From Bacteroidetes bacterium GWC2_46_850 (lineage in GTDB: Bacteria; Bacteroidota; Bacteroidia; Bacteroidales; Dysgonomonadaceae), in NCBI GenBank assembly GCA_001768325.1, contig MENQ01000016.1, forward strand, positions 1-64,000: a DNA stretch of 64,000 bases. Reading direction: 5' to 3'. This document shows, in pieces, positions 16,337 to 25,176 of the stretch (position 1 is the first letter of the stretch; the number at the start of each line of letters is the position of its first letter). A program made the translations under genes and the position numbers. The notes beneath the pieces were generated by a model that was not told where the DNA came from, made no database searches, and saw nothing but the letters and a program-made list of their open reading frames with translations.

Positions 16337-17638
16337 CTAACTTTTTTTTCGCAGCAACAAATAATTTCCTGTTACAGTTTTTTCAATATGATATCCTTCG
16401 TTGAGTTCAATTCCCCAGCCATCCCCAATCACGCTGTCGCCCCGAATCTCAAGCGGTTCGGAAACAATCACCCAGCGCCAGTCCGATCTCAGCAGAGCTC
16501 CCCCGCCCTTAACGGTGAGGATACCCCACTGATCGCTGATCTGAATGGTGAGGTATACGGTTCCCTCATCCTCATCGAGGGGAACCACATTCTGGAAATC
16601 GAACGAAAGTTCAATTTCTCCCAAACGAATCTCCAGATGCGGATCCTCAATAAACTTTTCCCGATATAGGTCGAGCCGCGCACTATGTGAAATTTCCCGC
16701 CTCTGCTCTTCGTCGGCGATGACCCTGCCGTTATATTCCTCCGCCACCTGCCTGACATAGGTCTGCAGGATGATGCGCATCTCCATCCCGAAGGCTTCCG
16801 AAAAGAAATCGGTCAGGTCACTGTCGGCATCCATGTTCTTGTTCCAGTTATTATCTTTCTGATAGAGAAAAAAACCATACACGGGTACCGTTTCGTACGC
16901 AAAAGTGCGGACGTAGGAAGGTAACTCTTCAAAAGCGATAATCCGGTTGACGAGATAATCCCGCAATTGCCATTTATCGCGTCCACTCATCATTTGTCCG
17001 GTGTAGGAAGCCATTCCTTCCAACAGCTCGAGGCTATTTTCAGTAACTTCAGCGCCCTTGTAAAGCAGGTGCCTGTATTTTCTGAATATCAACGCATTTC
17101 GCAAATGCTCCTCCGACCGGGCTAACCGACGCGATAACAGCGCCTCTCTGAGGGCAGCCATCTCAAGGCGAAGATAAATCCGCCCTTCCTTGTCGTCGAG
17201 ATGTATATTTTCCTCCCTCTGGAAATCAAATCCCAGTGAAGGCTGTGCCACATGAAACAGCTCGTGGATGATGAGATCTACCCGATCTTCCTTCTGATCG
17301 GGTAGAGGCAGTTTTATCATGGCCCAATGGATGCCGCTCCAGGATATATCGGTGTTGGAAATGGGAATATTTTTGGGCAACATGCCCTGGTAGATGCCAT
17401 CACGTGGACGCAGAAATCCTCCTTCATCGGGCTCGTTGGCATACATTCGTCGGGTTTCGGGATCCACCAGCAGGATGGGACCGTAAAGATCCTTGTCCCA
17501 CAAACCCACATGTTTCAGTGTGGCTTCCTTTGTTTCACTGAAATACAAAGCAATACTGTCAACGGAGACCTGTGCGGTATGCGCGACGACAGCTTGAAGG
17601 ATCAGGTTCATCAGCCATATGCCAATGAGGTGTCTCAT
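16337..17638 (-). CDS. Exported protein with HExxH motif, family not recognised
   Basis: 433 residues. A hydrophobic N-terminus (about 1-22) looks like a signal peptide, so the protein is probably periplasmic. Residues 125-129 are HELFH in the hydrophobic context [12 protein letters not shown], a zinc-metalloprotease-type motif; possible third ligands include Glu159 in RLEMAAL. The rest is mainly helical with a beta-rich C-terminal domain (from about 330) with strands such as [10 protein letters not shown] and [12 protein letters not shown]. No named family recognised. The gene overlaps trmO by 4 bases (ATGA), so the two are translated as a unit, and mtgA follows closely. A cell-envelope role is possible but only inferred from the neighbour. 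Confidence 0.6.
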   Translation of the reverse strand: MRHLIGIWLMNLILQAVVAHTAQVSVDSIALYFSETKEATLKHVGLWDKDLYGPILLVDPETRRMYANEPDEGGFLRPRDGIYQGMLPKNIPISNTDISWSGIHWAMIKLPLPDQKEDRVDLIIHELFHVAQPSLGFDFQREENIHLDDKEGRIYLRLEMAALREALLSRRLARSEEHLRNALIFRKYRHLLYKGAEVTENSLELLEGMASYTGQMMSGRDKWQLRDYLVNRIIAFEELPSYVRTFAYETVPVYGFFLYQKDNNWNKNMDADSDLTDFFSEAFGMEMRIILQTYVRQVAEEYNGRVIADEEQRREISHSARLDLYREKFIEDPHLEIRLGEIELSFDFQNVVPLDEDEGTVYLTIQISDQWGILTVKGGGALLRSDWRWVIVSEPLEIRGDSVIGDGWGIELNEGYHIEKTVTGNYLLLRKKS

Positions 17639-18309
17639 GATCGGATTACTTCGATTACAGTCAGTTTTTGTTCGTTTACCATAAACCGGATATTCATTCC
17701 GGCATAAGTGATTCCATACACCCTCTCCGGGTCATCCTGATAGGAGGGTCTGGGATCGTTGGCCAGGATCTCCTCCAGGGGAGTATGCAATGCCTGGGGT
17801 ATGTCTGGCAACAGCGCTTCCGGCAGTACCACCTGCAGCTTATGCTCTTCGATGGGCTCAGTGAAACCACTCACAGCAGCGGGGTGACTATCGGCATAGG
17901 TGATGTAGGGTTTGATATCAAAGATGGGTGTCCCATTCATCAGATCGGCACCCAGCACGTGCAAAACAGGACCTTGCAACGTCTGCCATTCAATTCGTTC
18001 CAGCCGCACCGAGGAGAGTCCGATGGGGTTCGGCCGGAAAGGAGAACGGGTGGCAAAGACGCCCAGCTTTTTGTTACCACCCAGGCGGGGTGGACGCACC
18101 AGGGGCGACCATCCGTCGCGTTTGGTTTCAGAGAATTCCCAGATAAGCCAGATATGAGAAAAACCATCCAGACCACGCAATGCTTCGATATTGCGGTAGG
18201 GCGGTTCGAAAATAATTTTCCCTTTCAACGACTCAACCAGGCCGCTTTGCCGGGGTATGCCAAACTTGGTAGTGAAATCGGTATGGATATGCGCAATTAT
18301 TTTCATCAT
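17635..18309 (-). CDS. trmO: tRNA m6t6A37 methyltransferase TrmO (TsaA/YaeB family)
   Basis: 224-residue SAM-dependent enzyme that methylates the threonylcarbamoyl group on A37 of certain tRNAs. The TsaA beta-barrel domain covers residues about 3-150: KFGIPRQSGLVESL, then LDGFSHIWLIWEF, then the signature RSPFRPNPIGLSSVRLERI and LHVLGADLMNGTPIFDIKPYI (in blocks). The smaller C-terminal part is also typical. Starts at 18315 (GTG), 18309 or 18306 (ATG) are all possible; 18309 is given. It directly follows the SDR gene and overlaps the HExxH gene by 4 bases. Confidence 0.92.
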   Translation of the reverse strand: MMKIIAHIHTDFTTKFGIPRQSGLVESLKGKIIFEPPYRNIEALRGLDGFSHIWLIWEFSETKRDGWSPLVRPPRLGGNKKLGVFATRSPFRPNPIGLSSVRLERIEWQTLQGPVLHVLGADLMNGTPIFDIKPYITYADSHPAAVSGFTEPIEEHKLQVVLPEALLPDIPQALHTPLEEILANDPRPSYQDDPERVYGITYAGMNIRFMVNEQKLTVIEVIRS

Positions 18310-18315
18310 CGCCAC

Positions 18316-19092
18316 TTATTGCTGCATGATTTTTGCTGAAAGGCGGGTCACCCACTTTCGGGGTAAAAAACGAATGCCAAAAGGTGCCAGTTTGTTCATG
18401 GCGCCATGAATAACGACGGCTTTACCCCGCATCATCGCCCTGTATCCGAGCTCGGCTACTTCTTTTGCATCGGCAATCTGCACATTCTTCACCAGCTGGG
18501 AAGCTTTCATCTTTGAGACCTCCCCAAAATTTGTGCTCGTGGGGCCGGGACAAAGCGTGGTGACTGTGATATGTTCTTTTTTCAATTCCTCACCCAGTCC
18601 CTCCGAGAGATGGAGCACGAACGACTTTGTAGCAAAGTAAACCGCCATCATGGGGCCGGGCTGAAAGGCGGCCGTGGATGAGATATTGAGTATTCTTCCG
18701 GCTTTGCGGCCGCGCCAGTCGCTCACAAAAAGATGAGTCAGGTGGGTGAGCGTGGTGACATTGAGTGCGATCATCCGCTCGTAGCATTCCCATCCGGTAT
18801 CGGCAAAGGCACCGTAGTCACCAAAGCCGGCGTTATTCACCAGATAGTCAATATCGACTCCCTTCTTCTTCACCTCATCAAACACTGCCTGTGCTGCAAC
18901 GGCATCACAGAGATCGACCACCAGGGTATGCACAGAAACGGAACAGGTTTCTTCCAGTTCCATTTTTATCTTTTTCAGCGTCTCCGCGCTGCGGGCAACC
19001 AAGACCAAATTATGTCCCTTCTCCGCAAACAGAAAAGCCAGTTCCTTGCCTATCCCTTTCGATGCCCCGGTAATCAATGCCGTTTTGCTCAT
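18316..19092 (-). CDS. Short-chain dehydrogenase/reductase (classical SDR)
   Basis: 258-residue NAD(P)-dependent oxidoreductase. The Rossmann nucleotide-binding motif TGASKGIG lies at residues 8-15, the NNAG motif near residue 87, and the Ser-Tyr-Lys triad in NISSTAAFQPGPMMAVYFATK (Tyr152, Lys156). The acidic/Arg arrangement VLVARSAETL after the second strand suggests NADP(H) preference. The YqjQ/DltE-like subgroup includes acyl or fatty-alcohol reductases; the substrate is unknown. ATG 19092 is preferred to the TTG at 19098. First gene of the SDR-trmO-HExxH-mtgA run. Confidence 0.88.
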   Translation of the reverse strand: MSKTALITGASKGIGKELAFLFAEKGHNLVLVARSAETLKKIKMELEETCSVSVHTLVVDLCDAVAAQAVFDEVKKKGVDIDYLVNNAGFGDYGAFADTGWECYERMIALNVTTLTHLTHLFVSDWRGRKAGRILNISSTAAFQPGPMMAVYFATKSFVLHLSEGLGEELKKEHITVTTLCPGPTSTNFGEVSKMKASQLVKNVQIADAKEVAELGYRAMMRGKAVVIHGAMNKLAPFGIRFLPRKWVTRLSAKIMQQ

Positions 19093-19199
19093 TATCAATC
19101 AATTTAGCACAAAATTAAACTATTTTCCTTCATACCTGTCAAATATACAGATATTTTTAAGAAGATAAGATTTATGAAAATATCTGAGCGATAAAGGCA

Positions 19200-19254
19200 T
19201 TGCAGGAACCGGGGGAAACCTATGTGGGTTCCCCCGCACCAGGAAATCCTGCAA
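19200..19254. terminator. Long two-part hairpin downstream of rodA
   Basis: TTGCAGGA (19200-19207) pairs with TCCTGCAA (19247-19254), and inside it GGGGGAAACC (19211-19220) pairs with GGGTTCCCCC (19226-19235) with one mismatch. It lies between rodA, which ends at 19331 on the minus strand, and the SDR start. On the minus strand a short T-rich stretch follows. The likely role is termination of the purH-rodA operon. Confidence 0.6.
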
Positions 19255-19330
19255 TATTTAATTAAATTGGGTTCTAATTGATCGGGCGCACACTGATTGT
19301 GATAATTGGCGTGCGTCCACTTTATACAGA

Positions 19331-20791
19331 TCAGCTTCGCTTGCGTGATTTATCGATTCTCAGAAAAATAAAAAGAAGAATCGTAAATCCCCATAACGAT
19401 GAGCCGCCGTAACTGAAGAATGGCAATGGGATACCGATCACCGGCATGATGCCGATCACCATCCCGACATTGACAATCAAATGAAAAATAAAGATGCTTA
19501 CGACCCCATAACCATAGGCCCGCCCGAAGGTTGTGGTCTGCCGTTCAGCCAGATTCAGCAATCGTAAAATAAAAGCCAAAAAGAGAATGATGATGAGGGC
19601 GGAACCAAGAAAACCGTGTTCTTCACCAATGGTACAGAAAATAAAGTCGGTATCCTGCTCGGGAACATACTTCAATTTGGTCTGGGTACCGTTGAGAAAA
19701 CCTTTGCCGGTGAGCCCTCCCGAGCCAATGGCAATTTTAGACTGTCCCACGTGATACCCTGCCCCGCTCAGATCCTGCTCCATACCCAGCGTTACCTTGA
19801 TGCGCATTTGCTGATGCGGTTGCAGCACATCATAAAACACATACTCCACCGATTCTAGAAAAGCAAAGGAGCCGATCATAAACAGGAGGATATAGAGATA
19901 GTTTTTTTTGCGATACCGGAAAAATAGCAAAAGCAGGTAAAGGCCCACCAGTGAAAAGGCAATCATCGCTGTAATACCCCAATCCAATGGAACAGAAAAA
20001 AGAGAGGCCACATACGCCACGAGGAAAACCAAAGCTGCCATGAGAAGAATCATAAAGACTTCTTTCCGTCGTTTTACGTAATTCCATACCATGGCTGCCG
20101 AGAAGACGATGATCAGGATAAGGGTGATCCACTCTCCTTTCGAAAAGTATCCCATCTGCACGTCAGAGAATTTTATTCCCAACACGAAGTAAATCACCGC
20201 AGCTATTCCCATGAACAGTACCCCGCCGGGAAGTTCTTCCCGATACAAAACCAGCAGGAAAGCGAGATATACTAGCGCCGTACCTGTTTCTTTCTGTGCA
20301 ATTACCAGCAACACCGGTAATAAAATGATGCCACACACCAGCAGCAGGTTTTTGCGTTCCATCAACCGGAATCCGTAGGAGTTGAATACCCGTGCCAGCG
20401 CCAGCGCAATGGAGAACTTCATAAATTCGGCCGGCTGCAGCCTGACGGGACCAACGATCAGCCACGAGCGGGAACCATTAATCTCCTGTGCAACAAGCAA
20501 GGTTATAAGCAACAAACCGATGCCGGTCAGGTAAAAGGCTATTGAATAGGTTTCATAGAAGCCCACTTCTATTTTCAGTAAGGTAAAAGCCAGCAACAGG
20601 GACGTGCCGATCCACACGAGTTGCATCCCGGCCCTACCCGAGAGGTCGAACAGACTGGTTGCATTCTCCAGATCAAAGCTGGCAGCATAAATATTAAGCC
20701 ATCCGAGGATCACGAAAAGGAGGTAAAAGCCGACCGTTGTCCAGTCCACCCTTCCTTTTTCCACAATCTCCCTGCTTCCCTGATAAACCAT
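19331..20791 (-). CDS. rodA: Rod-shape SEDS glycosyltransferase RodA
   Basis: 486-residue multi-pass membrane protein of the SEDS (FtsW/RodA/SpoVE) family, which polymerises peptidoglycan during cell elongation with PBP2. About ten to twelve hydrophobic segments are visible, together with family blocks such as GSRSWLIVGPVRLQPAEFMKF, GLTGKGFLNGTQTKLKYVPEQDTDFIFCTIGEEHGFLGS (in parts) and the final IGIPLPFFSYGGSS. The extra hydrophobic region in the middle is usual in Bacteroidetes. ATG 20791 is chosen; the frame extends further to 20851 but would overlap mrdA. Last gene of the elongation operon. Confidence 0.95.
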   Translation of the reverse strand: MVYQGSREIVEKGRVDWTTVGFYLLFVILGWLNIYAASFDLENATSLFDLSGRAGMQLVWIGTSLLLAFTLLKIEVGFYETYSIAFYLTGIGLLLITLLVAQEINGSRSWLIVGPVRLQPAEFMKFSIALALARVFNSYGFRLMERKNLLLVCGIILLPVLLVIAQKETGTALVYLAFLLVLYREELPGGVLFMGIAAVIYFVLGIKFSDVQMGYFSKGEWITLILIIVFSAAMVWNYVKRRKEVFMILLMAALVFLVAYVASLFSVPLDWGITAMIAFSLVGLYLLLLFFRYRKKNYLYILLFMIGSFAFLESVEYVFYDVLQPHQQMRIKVTLGMEQDLSGAGYHVGQSKIAIGSGGLTGKGFLNGTQTKLKYVPEQDTDFIFCTIGEEHGFLGSALIIILFLAFILRLLNLAERQTTTFGRAYGYGVVSIFIFHLIVNVGMVIGIMPVIGIPLPFFSYGGSSLWGFTILLFIFLRIDKSRKRS

Positions 20792-20819
20792 GATTGCTGC
20801 ATTTTTTGTTGTTCCTATC

Positions 20820-22694
20820 TTAATTCGCCGGCAAGTTACGGGTATATGCATACGGCAGTATCTCCCGGTTGATCACGGATGTTTCCAACCATTTATCGCT
20901 CTCGGGAATCTCTCCTGCGAAGAATTTCTGCATCATCAGTCGCGCTATGGGTACCGCATTAGTAGCTCCAAAACGGCCATTCTCGACTACCACGGCAATC
21001 GCAATCTGTGGATCATCTTTCGGGGCGAAACCCATAAAGAGTGAGTGATCGTCGCCATGGGGGTTCTCCGATGTACCTGTCTTCCCGCAGACTTCAACCA
21101 GGGGAGCCAGATTGATGCCGCGGCAGGTGCCTATGGTGACTGCGTCGGCCATGCCGGCGACAGTCAATTCATAGTGTTCCCTGCCAATACCGGTTTCATG
21201 CCGTGTGGTAAATGCCTGGTCCAGGGCGTCACCCTTTCTTTCGCGCACGACATGCGGGGTATAATAATGTCCCCTGTTTGCAATGGTAGCACCCAGATTG
21301 GCAATCTGTAACGGTGTAGCCAGCACTTCTCCTTGTCCGATGGCAATTGAAATGATGTTGTGGGCAACCCAGCGATCCGTCTTGAACACGTTGGTATAAA
21401 ACTTACTGTTTGGAATAAAGCCTCTTTTTTCAGAAGGGAGATCAACCCCCAATGGATAACCAAACCCCATGTTTACCATGTGATCACGCCACACGTCGAA
21501 AGCATCGGCGGTACTTGCATATTTTGTTCTGTTACCCAACATGCCATTAAGACCGTAACTAAAGAAAGAGTTACACGAGGTGGCGAGTGCGTACTGTATG
21601 GAAAGGGGTGACGCATGGCTGTGACAGCCGGGCCGACCTCCCAATGGGGGATATCCGCCAAAACAGGAATATCTTGTTTCGGGAGTGATAATCCCCTCAT
21701 GCAGAAAGAGTAGCCCTTGTGCGGGTTTAAAAGTCGATCCGGGCGGGTAAGTTCCGGCAATAGACCGGTTTATCAAAGGTTTATATGGATTATTTTCCAA
21801 TTGAAGATAGTTTGTGCTGAACGTTTTGCCGGTGAGGAGAGCAGGGTCGTAGGTAGGCGCCGACACCATGCATAGGATTTCACCTGTTTTGGGTTCGATT
21901 ATCACGATGCTGCCTACCTTGTTGTGCATAAGCAGTTCGCCGTATGCCTGCAGATCTATATCGATGCCCAGAGTCAGATCTTTTCCCGAGACGGGAGCTT
22001 TGTCCTGTCTTCCCTCATCATAGTGTCCCTGTACCCTTCCATGGGCATCCCTGAGCAATATCTCCACACCTTTTTCACCACGCAGATCTTCTTCATGCGA
22101 AAGCTCTATACCCGATTTCCCCACATAGTCGCCCCGCACATAATAGGGATCGGCAGCCATTTTATTTTTATCCACCTCAGCTACATAGCCGAGGATGAGA
22201 CCCATGTTTGGGTAGTTATACTGTCGCTCTGTCCTGTTCTGAATATATATTCCCGGAAATTTGTAAAGCTTCTCCTGGAGCAGACCATACTCTTCCACAT
22301 CGAGTTGAGACATGAACAGTTGCGGGGTATAAGAAGAATAACCGGGATTCTTTCGTCGGTCCCTCATATCGGCGTTCAGGCTGTAAAAATACTCTTTACT
22401 GATATCCAGTGTACGGCAGAAATCGAGGGTGTCAAACTGTTTCATCTCTCTCACTACCATCATCACATCGTAGGTGGGCCGGTTGTACACCAACAGGTTT
22501 CCTTTACGATCATAAATGGCTCCCCTTGCCGGATAAAGCGGCCTGCGCAGAAAGGCGTTGCTGTCGGCATAATCACGGTACTGGGGACTCAGTATTTGCA
22601 GATTGAACAGCTGTGCCAGGAATATGAAACCGATGGCTACCACCGCGGCAGCAATCACATACTTTCTTTTTGCCAGATTGCTATACTTGTTCAC
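20820..22694 (-). CDS. mrdA: Penicillin-binding protein 2 (elongasome transpeptidase)
   Basis: 624-residue class B PBP that crosslinks peptidoglycan during elongation. One N-terminal membrane helix (about 12-30) is followed by the PBP dimerisation domain (RPLYPARGAIYDRKGNLLVYN) and the transpeptidase domain. Catalytic motifs are SxxK (Ser320-Thr-Phe-Lys323 in PPGSTFKP), SxN (Ser373-Cys-Asn375) and KTGT (538-541). The start is GTG at 22694, overlapping mreD by 14 bases, which suggests translational coupling. Length is normal. Confidence 0.95.
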   Translation of the reverse strand: MNKYSNLAKRKYVIAAAVVAIGFIFLAQLFNLQILSPQYRDYADSNAFLRRPLYPARGAIYDRKGNLLVYNRPTYDVMMVVREMKQFDTLDFCRTLDISKEYFYSLNADMRDRRKNPGYSSYTPQLFMSQLDVEEYGLLQEKLYKFPGIYIQNRTERQYNYPNMGLILGYVAEVDKNKMAADPYYVRGDYVGKSGIELSHEEDLRGEKGVEILLRDAHGRVQGHYDEGRQDKAPVSGKDLTLGIDIDLQAYGELLMHNKVGSIVIIEPKTGEILCMVSAPTYDPALLTGKTFSTNYLQLENNPYKPLINRSIAGTYPPGSTFKPAQGLLFLHEGIITPETRYSCFGGYPPLGGRPGCHSHASPLSIQYALATSCNSFFSYGLNGMLGNRTKYASTADAFDVWRDHMVNMGFGYPLGVDLPSEKRGFIPNSKFYTNVFKTDRWVAHNIISIAIGQGEVLATPLQIANLGATIANRGHYYTPHVVRERKGDALDQAFTTRHETGIGREHYELTVAGMADAVTIGTCRGINLAPLVEVCGKTGTSENPHGDDHSLFMGFAPKDDPQIAIAVVVENGRFGATNAVPIARLMMQKFFAGEIPESDKWLETSVINREILPYAYTRNLPAN

Positions 22695-23199
22695 CGCGTT
22701 TTCTCTTGAAAATGAAACTGTCGAATGCGAAAATCAGAAGGATGGAAATGACCGAAGAGCCGGCGATGCGCAGCAGGGTGGCCGGCAGATTGAATAAAGT
22801 AAATGACTCGATAAAAAAAAGGAGGGTGAGATGCAAAAGCACCGTCAGAATTGTAAACCGGACAAACGGTCCTGTAGCCGTATAAATACCCGGTACAAAC
22901 TCGTCGTATTCCTCCTTTTCAAAGAAGAGATTCAGCAAGGGTTTCCGGCATGCTGCCACAATGGTGGTGGTTGCAGCATTCATACCGGGTGTATTTAAAA
23001 AGACATCGATGATCAGCCCCAGCAAAAAACCAGAAATGATCACGTAAAAAAGATTCCTGCCCATCGGCAGCTTCAGCAAAAAATAAAGATACAATACCGG
23101 TGTGGCAATACCAAAGAGGCTAAGCCTGTTCAACAGCAATACCTGCAGTAGAATCAGCAAAACAAACAGGATGATTTCATAAAGATAACTGATCTTCAT
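22681..23199 (-). CDS. mreD: Rod shape-determining protein MreD
   Basis: 172-residue inner-membrane protein with about five hydrophobic helices and short loops, the size and profile expected for MreD. Sequence similarity to MreD of model organisms is weak, as is usual in Bacteroidetes; the call rests on the profile and the position between mreC (4-base ATGA overlap) and mrdA. A GLIIDVFLNTPGMNAATTT block matches the region most conserved in Bacteroidal MreD. Confidence 0.88.
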   Translation of the reverse strand: MKISYLYEIILFVLLILLQVLLLNRLSLFGIATPVLYLYFLLKLPMGRNLFYVIISGFLLGLIIDVFLNTPGMNAATTTIVAACRKPLLNLFFEKEEYDEFVPGIYTATGPFVRFTILTVLLHLTLLFFIESFTLFNLPATLLRIAGSSVISILLIFAFDSFIFKRKRGEQV

Positions 23200-24044
23200 T
23201 GTCGCAAAGTATCTTCAAGGGTTTGTTGCTCATCGTAAAACCGATCGTTTATCACCAGCACATCCTGTAATGTGTAAAAATCGGTTGCCAGTTGGATGTC
23301 AAACGTGTTGAAATTGTCGTCTACCGATTTACCGGTATCGCTCACGAAGCCAATAATGGTATTCTTTGGAAAGATGCGGGAAAAACTTGTCAGCACCGTA
23401 TCTCCCTCGTGAAAAACCTCATGTTTGGGCAAGTCCTGCAATTGTGCCCGGCGGATGTTGTTGCCATCCCATGAGACGGAACCATTATTCTCGGAATTTC
23501 TCAACCGTGCACTCAACCTGAATTTGGGGTTGATGATGGGAATAACAACCGAGAAATTCGGCGATACACTGGCAACCACACCAACCACACCTTGTTGCGA
23601 AATCACGCCCATATCGCGTTTGATACCGTGTGTTGCTCCTTTGTCGAGAGTAATGAAATTATTGACTCCCGAAAAACTCATGTTGACTACACCTGCCGGG
23701 ATAAAGTCGAAATGTTGAATGCCAACCGAATCGGGGGCAAAAGCTTCCACGACCACCGAGTCGGTGTTGGCAAGGCTGTCCAGAAACACCCGTAAAGTAT
23801 GAAATCTCTCCTCCAGCTCCGCGTTTCGTTCCAGCAAATCGGCGTTGTTCTTTTTTAAAAGAAAGAACGAGGTAATGTCGTTGGTTGTCGTATAAAACCA
23901 CCCCGTCACCCTGTTCGCAGAGGTAAGATAAACACTCCGCTGGTATGAATTATGAGCAAAAACGAGATAGAAGCTGAAAGCAATAAGCAATATTGCTACC
24001 AGCCAGTGACTGTTTCGGAGGATGAAGTTGAAAAGATTTCGCAT
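23196..24044 (-). CDS. mreC: Rod shape-determining protein MreC
   Basis: 282 residues: a short cytoplasmic tail, one membrane helix (about 13-30), a coiled coil (about 60-95, LLKKNNADLLERNAELEERFHTLR in parts) and the periplasmic two-barrel MreC domain (GAVTHGIKRDMGVISQQGVVGVVASVSPNFSVVIPI-type segment). It bridges MreB and PBP2 in the elongation machinery. It overlaps mreD by 4 bases and lies 60 bases after mreB. Confidence 0.94.
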   Translation of the reverse strand: MRNLFNFILRNSHWLVAILLIAFSFYLVFAHNSYQRSVYLTSANRVTGWFYTTTNDITSFFLLKKNNADLLERNAELEERFHTLRVFLDSLANTDSVVVEAFAPDSVGIQHFDFIPAGVVNMSFSGVNNFITLDKGATHGIKRDMGVISQQGVVGVVASVSPNFSVVIPIINPKFRLSARLRNSENNGSVSWDGNNIRRAQLQDLPKHEVFHEGDTVLTSFSRIFPKNTIIGFVSDTGKSVDDNFNTFDIQLATDFYTLQDVLVINDRFYDEQQTLEDTLRQ

Positions 24045-24104
24045 GCAAGCCTGCCATTGTCCGTGATATAAGCCAATAGCTCAATGCTATAAGCCGACAG
24101 CGAT

Positions 24105-25130
24105 TTATCGCATCAAGAATGTAAATTTATCGATGTTCCTCAGCGCGATGCTGGTTCCCTTTGCCACCATGTGCAACGGGTCGTCCACCACCCTGAACGG
24201 AATACCGATCTTATCTGTCAATCGTTTGTCGAGGCCACGCAAGAGGGCACCTCCACCAGTCAGGTAGATACCATTTCTAACAATATCGGCATACAGCTCC
24301 GGGGGGGTCTGTTCCAGTGCACTCAACACGGCCGAATCGACTTTCGACACCGATTTCTCAATGCAATGCGCCACTTCCTGATAAGAGACGGGTACGTCCA
24401 TCGGCAGGGAGGTCATCCTGTTGGGACCGTGCACCACAAAGTCTTCGGGTGGATTATCAAGTTCGGTCAGTACCGATCCCACCATGATCTTTATTTGTTC
24501 TGCCGTGCGGTCACCCACTTTGATATTGTGTTGCCGCCCCATGTAATCCTGAATATCTTCGGTAAAATCATCTCCGGCAATCTTGATCGATTTATTGGAA
24601 ACAATACCACCCAGTGAAATTACCGCGATCTCCGTCGTGCCACCACCTATGTCCACAATCATATTTCCTTCGGGGGCTTCCACATCAAGACCTATTCCCA
24701 ATGCTGCTGCCATGGGTTCGAAGATCATATAGACATCGCGCCCTCCGGCATGTTCAGCCGAGTCGCGTACGGCACGTATTTCCACTTCGGTACTCCCGGA
24801 AGGGATACAGATTACCACGCGTAATGATGGAGAGAACAAGCCTCCTTTATTTTTATTGGCCATCTTAATCATCCCGCGAATCATCTGTTCCGCGGCGTTA
24901 AAATCGGCTATTACTCCATCTCTTAACGGTCTTACCGTGCGAATATTCTCGTGCGTCTTCCCATGCATCTGCCTTGCTTTTTCACCCAAAGCAATCATCT
25001 TATCAGTCTTGCGATCCAATGCCACGATGGAAGGTTCGTCCAGCAAAATCTTCCCTGCATTGTTCACGATGACCGAATTAGCAGTACCGAGGTCCATCGC
25101 CAACTCCTGCGTAAATGAAAATAAACCCAT
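24105..25130 (-). CDS. mreB: Rod shape-determining protein MreB (bacterial actin)
   Basis: 341-residue actin-like ATPase that forms filaments along the inner membrane and guides cell elongation. Nucleotide-binding blocks are clear: phosphate 1 DLGTANSVI, phosphate 2 VDIGGGTTEIAVISLGG, and adenosine motif YLTGGGALLRGLDKR. Length is normal. It follows purH by 46 bases in the conserved Bacteroidales order purH-mreB-mreC-mreD-mrdA-rodA. Confidence 0.97.
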   Translation of the reverse strand: MGLFSFTQELAMDLGTANSVIVNNAGKILLDEPSIVALDRKTDKMIALGEKARQMHGKTHENIRTVRPLRDGVIADFNAAEQMIRGMIKMANKNKGGLFSPSLRVVICIPSGSTEVEIRAVRDSAEHAGGRDVYMIFEPMAAALGIGLDVEAPEGNMIVDIGGGTTEIAVISLGGIVSNKSIKIAGDDFTEDIQDYMGRQHNIKVGDRTAEQIKIMVGSVLTELDNPPEDFVVHGPNRMTSLPMDVPVSYQEVAHCIEKSVSKVDSAVLSALEQTPPELYADIVRNGIYLTGGGALLRGLDKRLTDKIGIPFRVVDDPLHMVAKGTSIALRNIDKFTFLMR

Positions 25131-25176
25131 AATATTGTAAGTTATCAGCGTCAGCTCCAGGCGTCCGCTATTTGTG

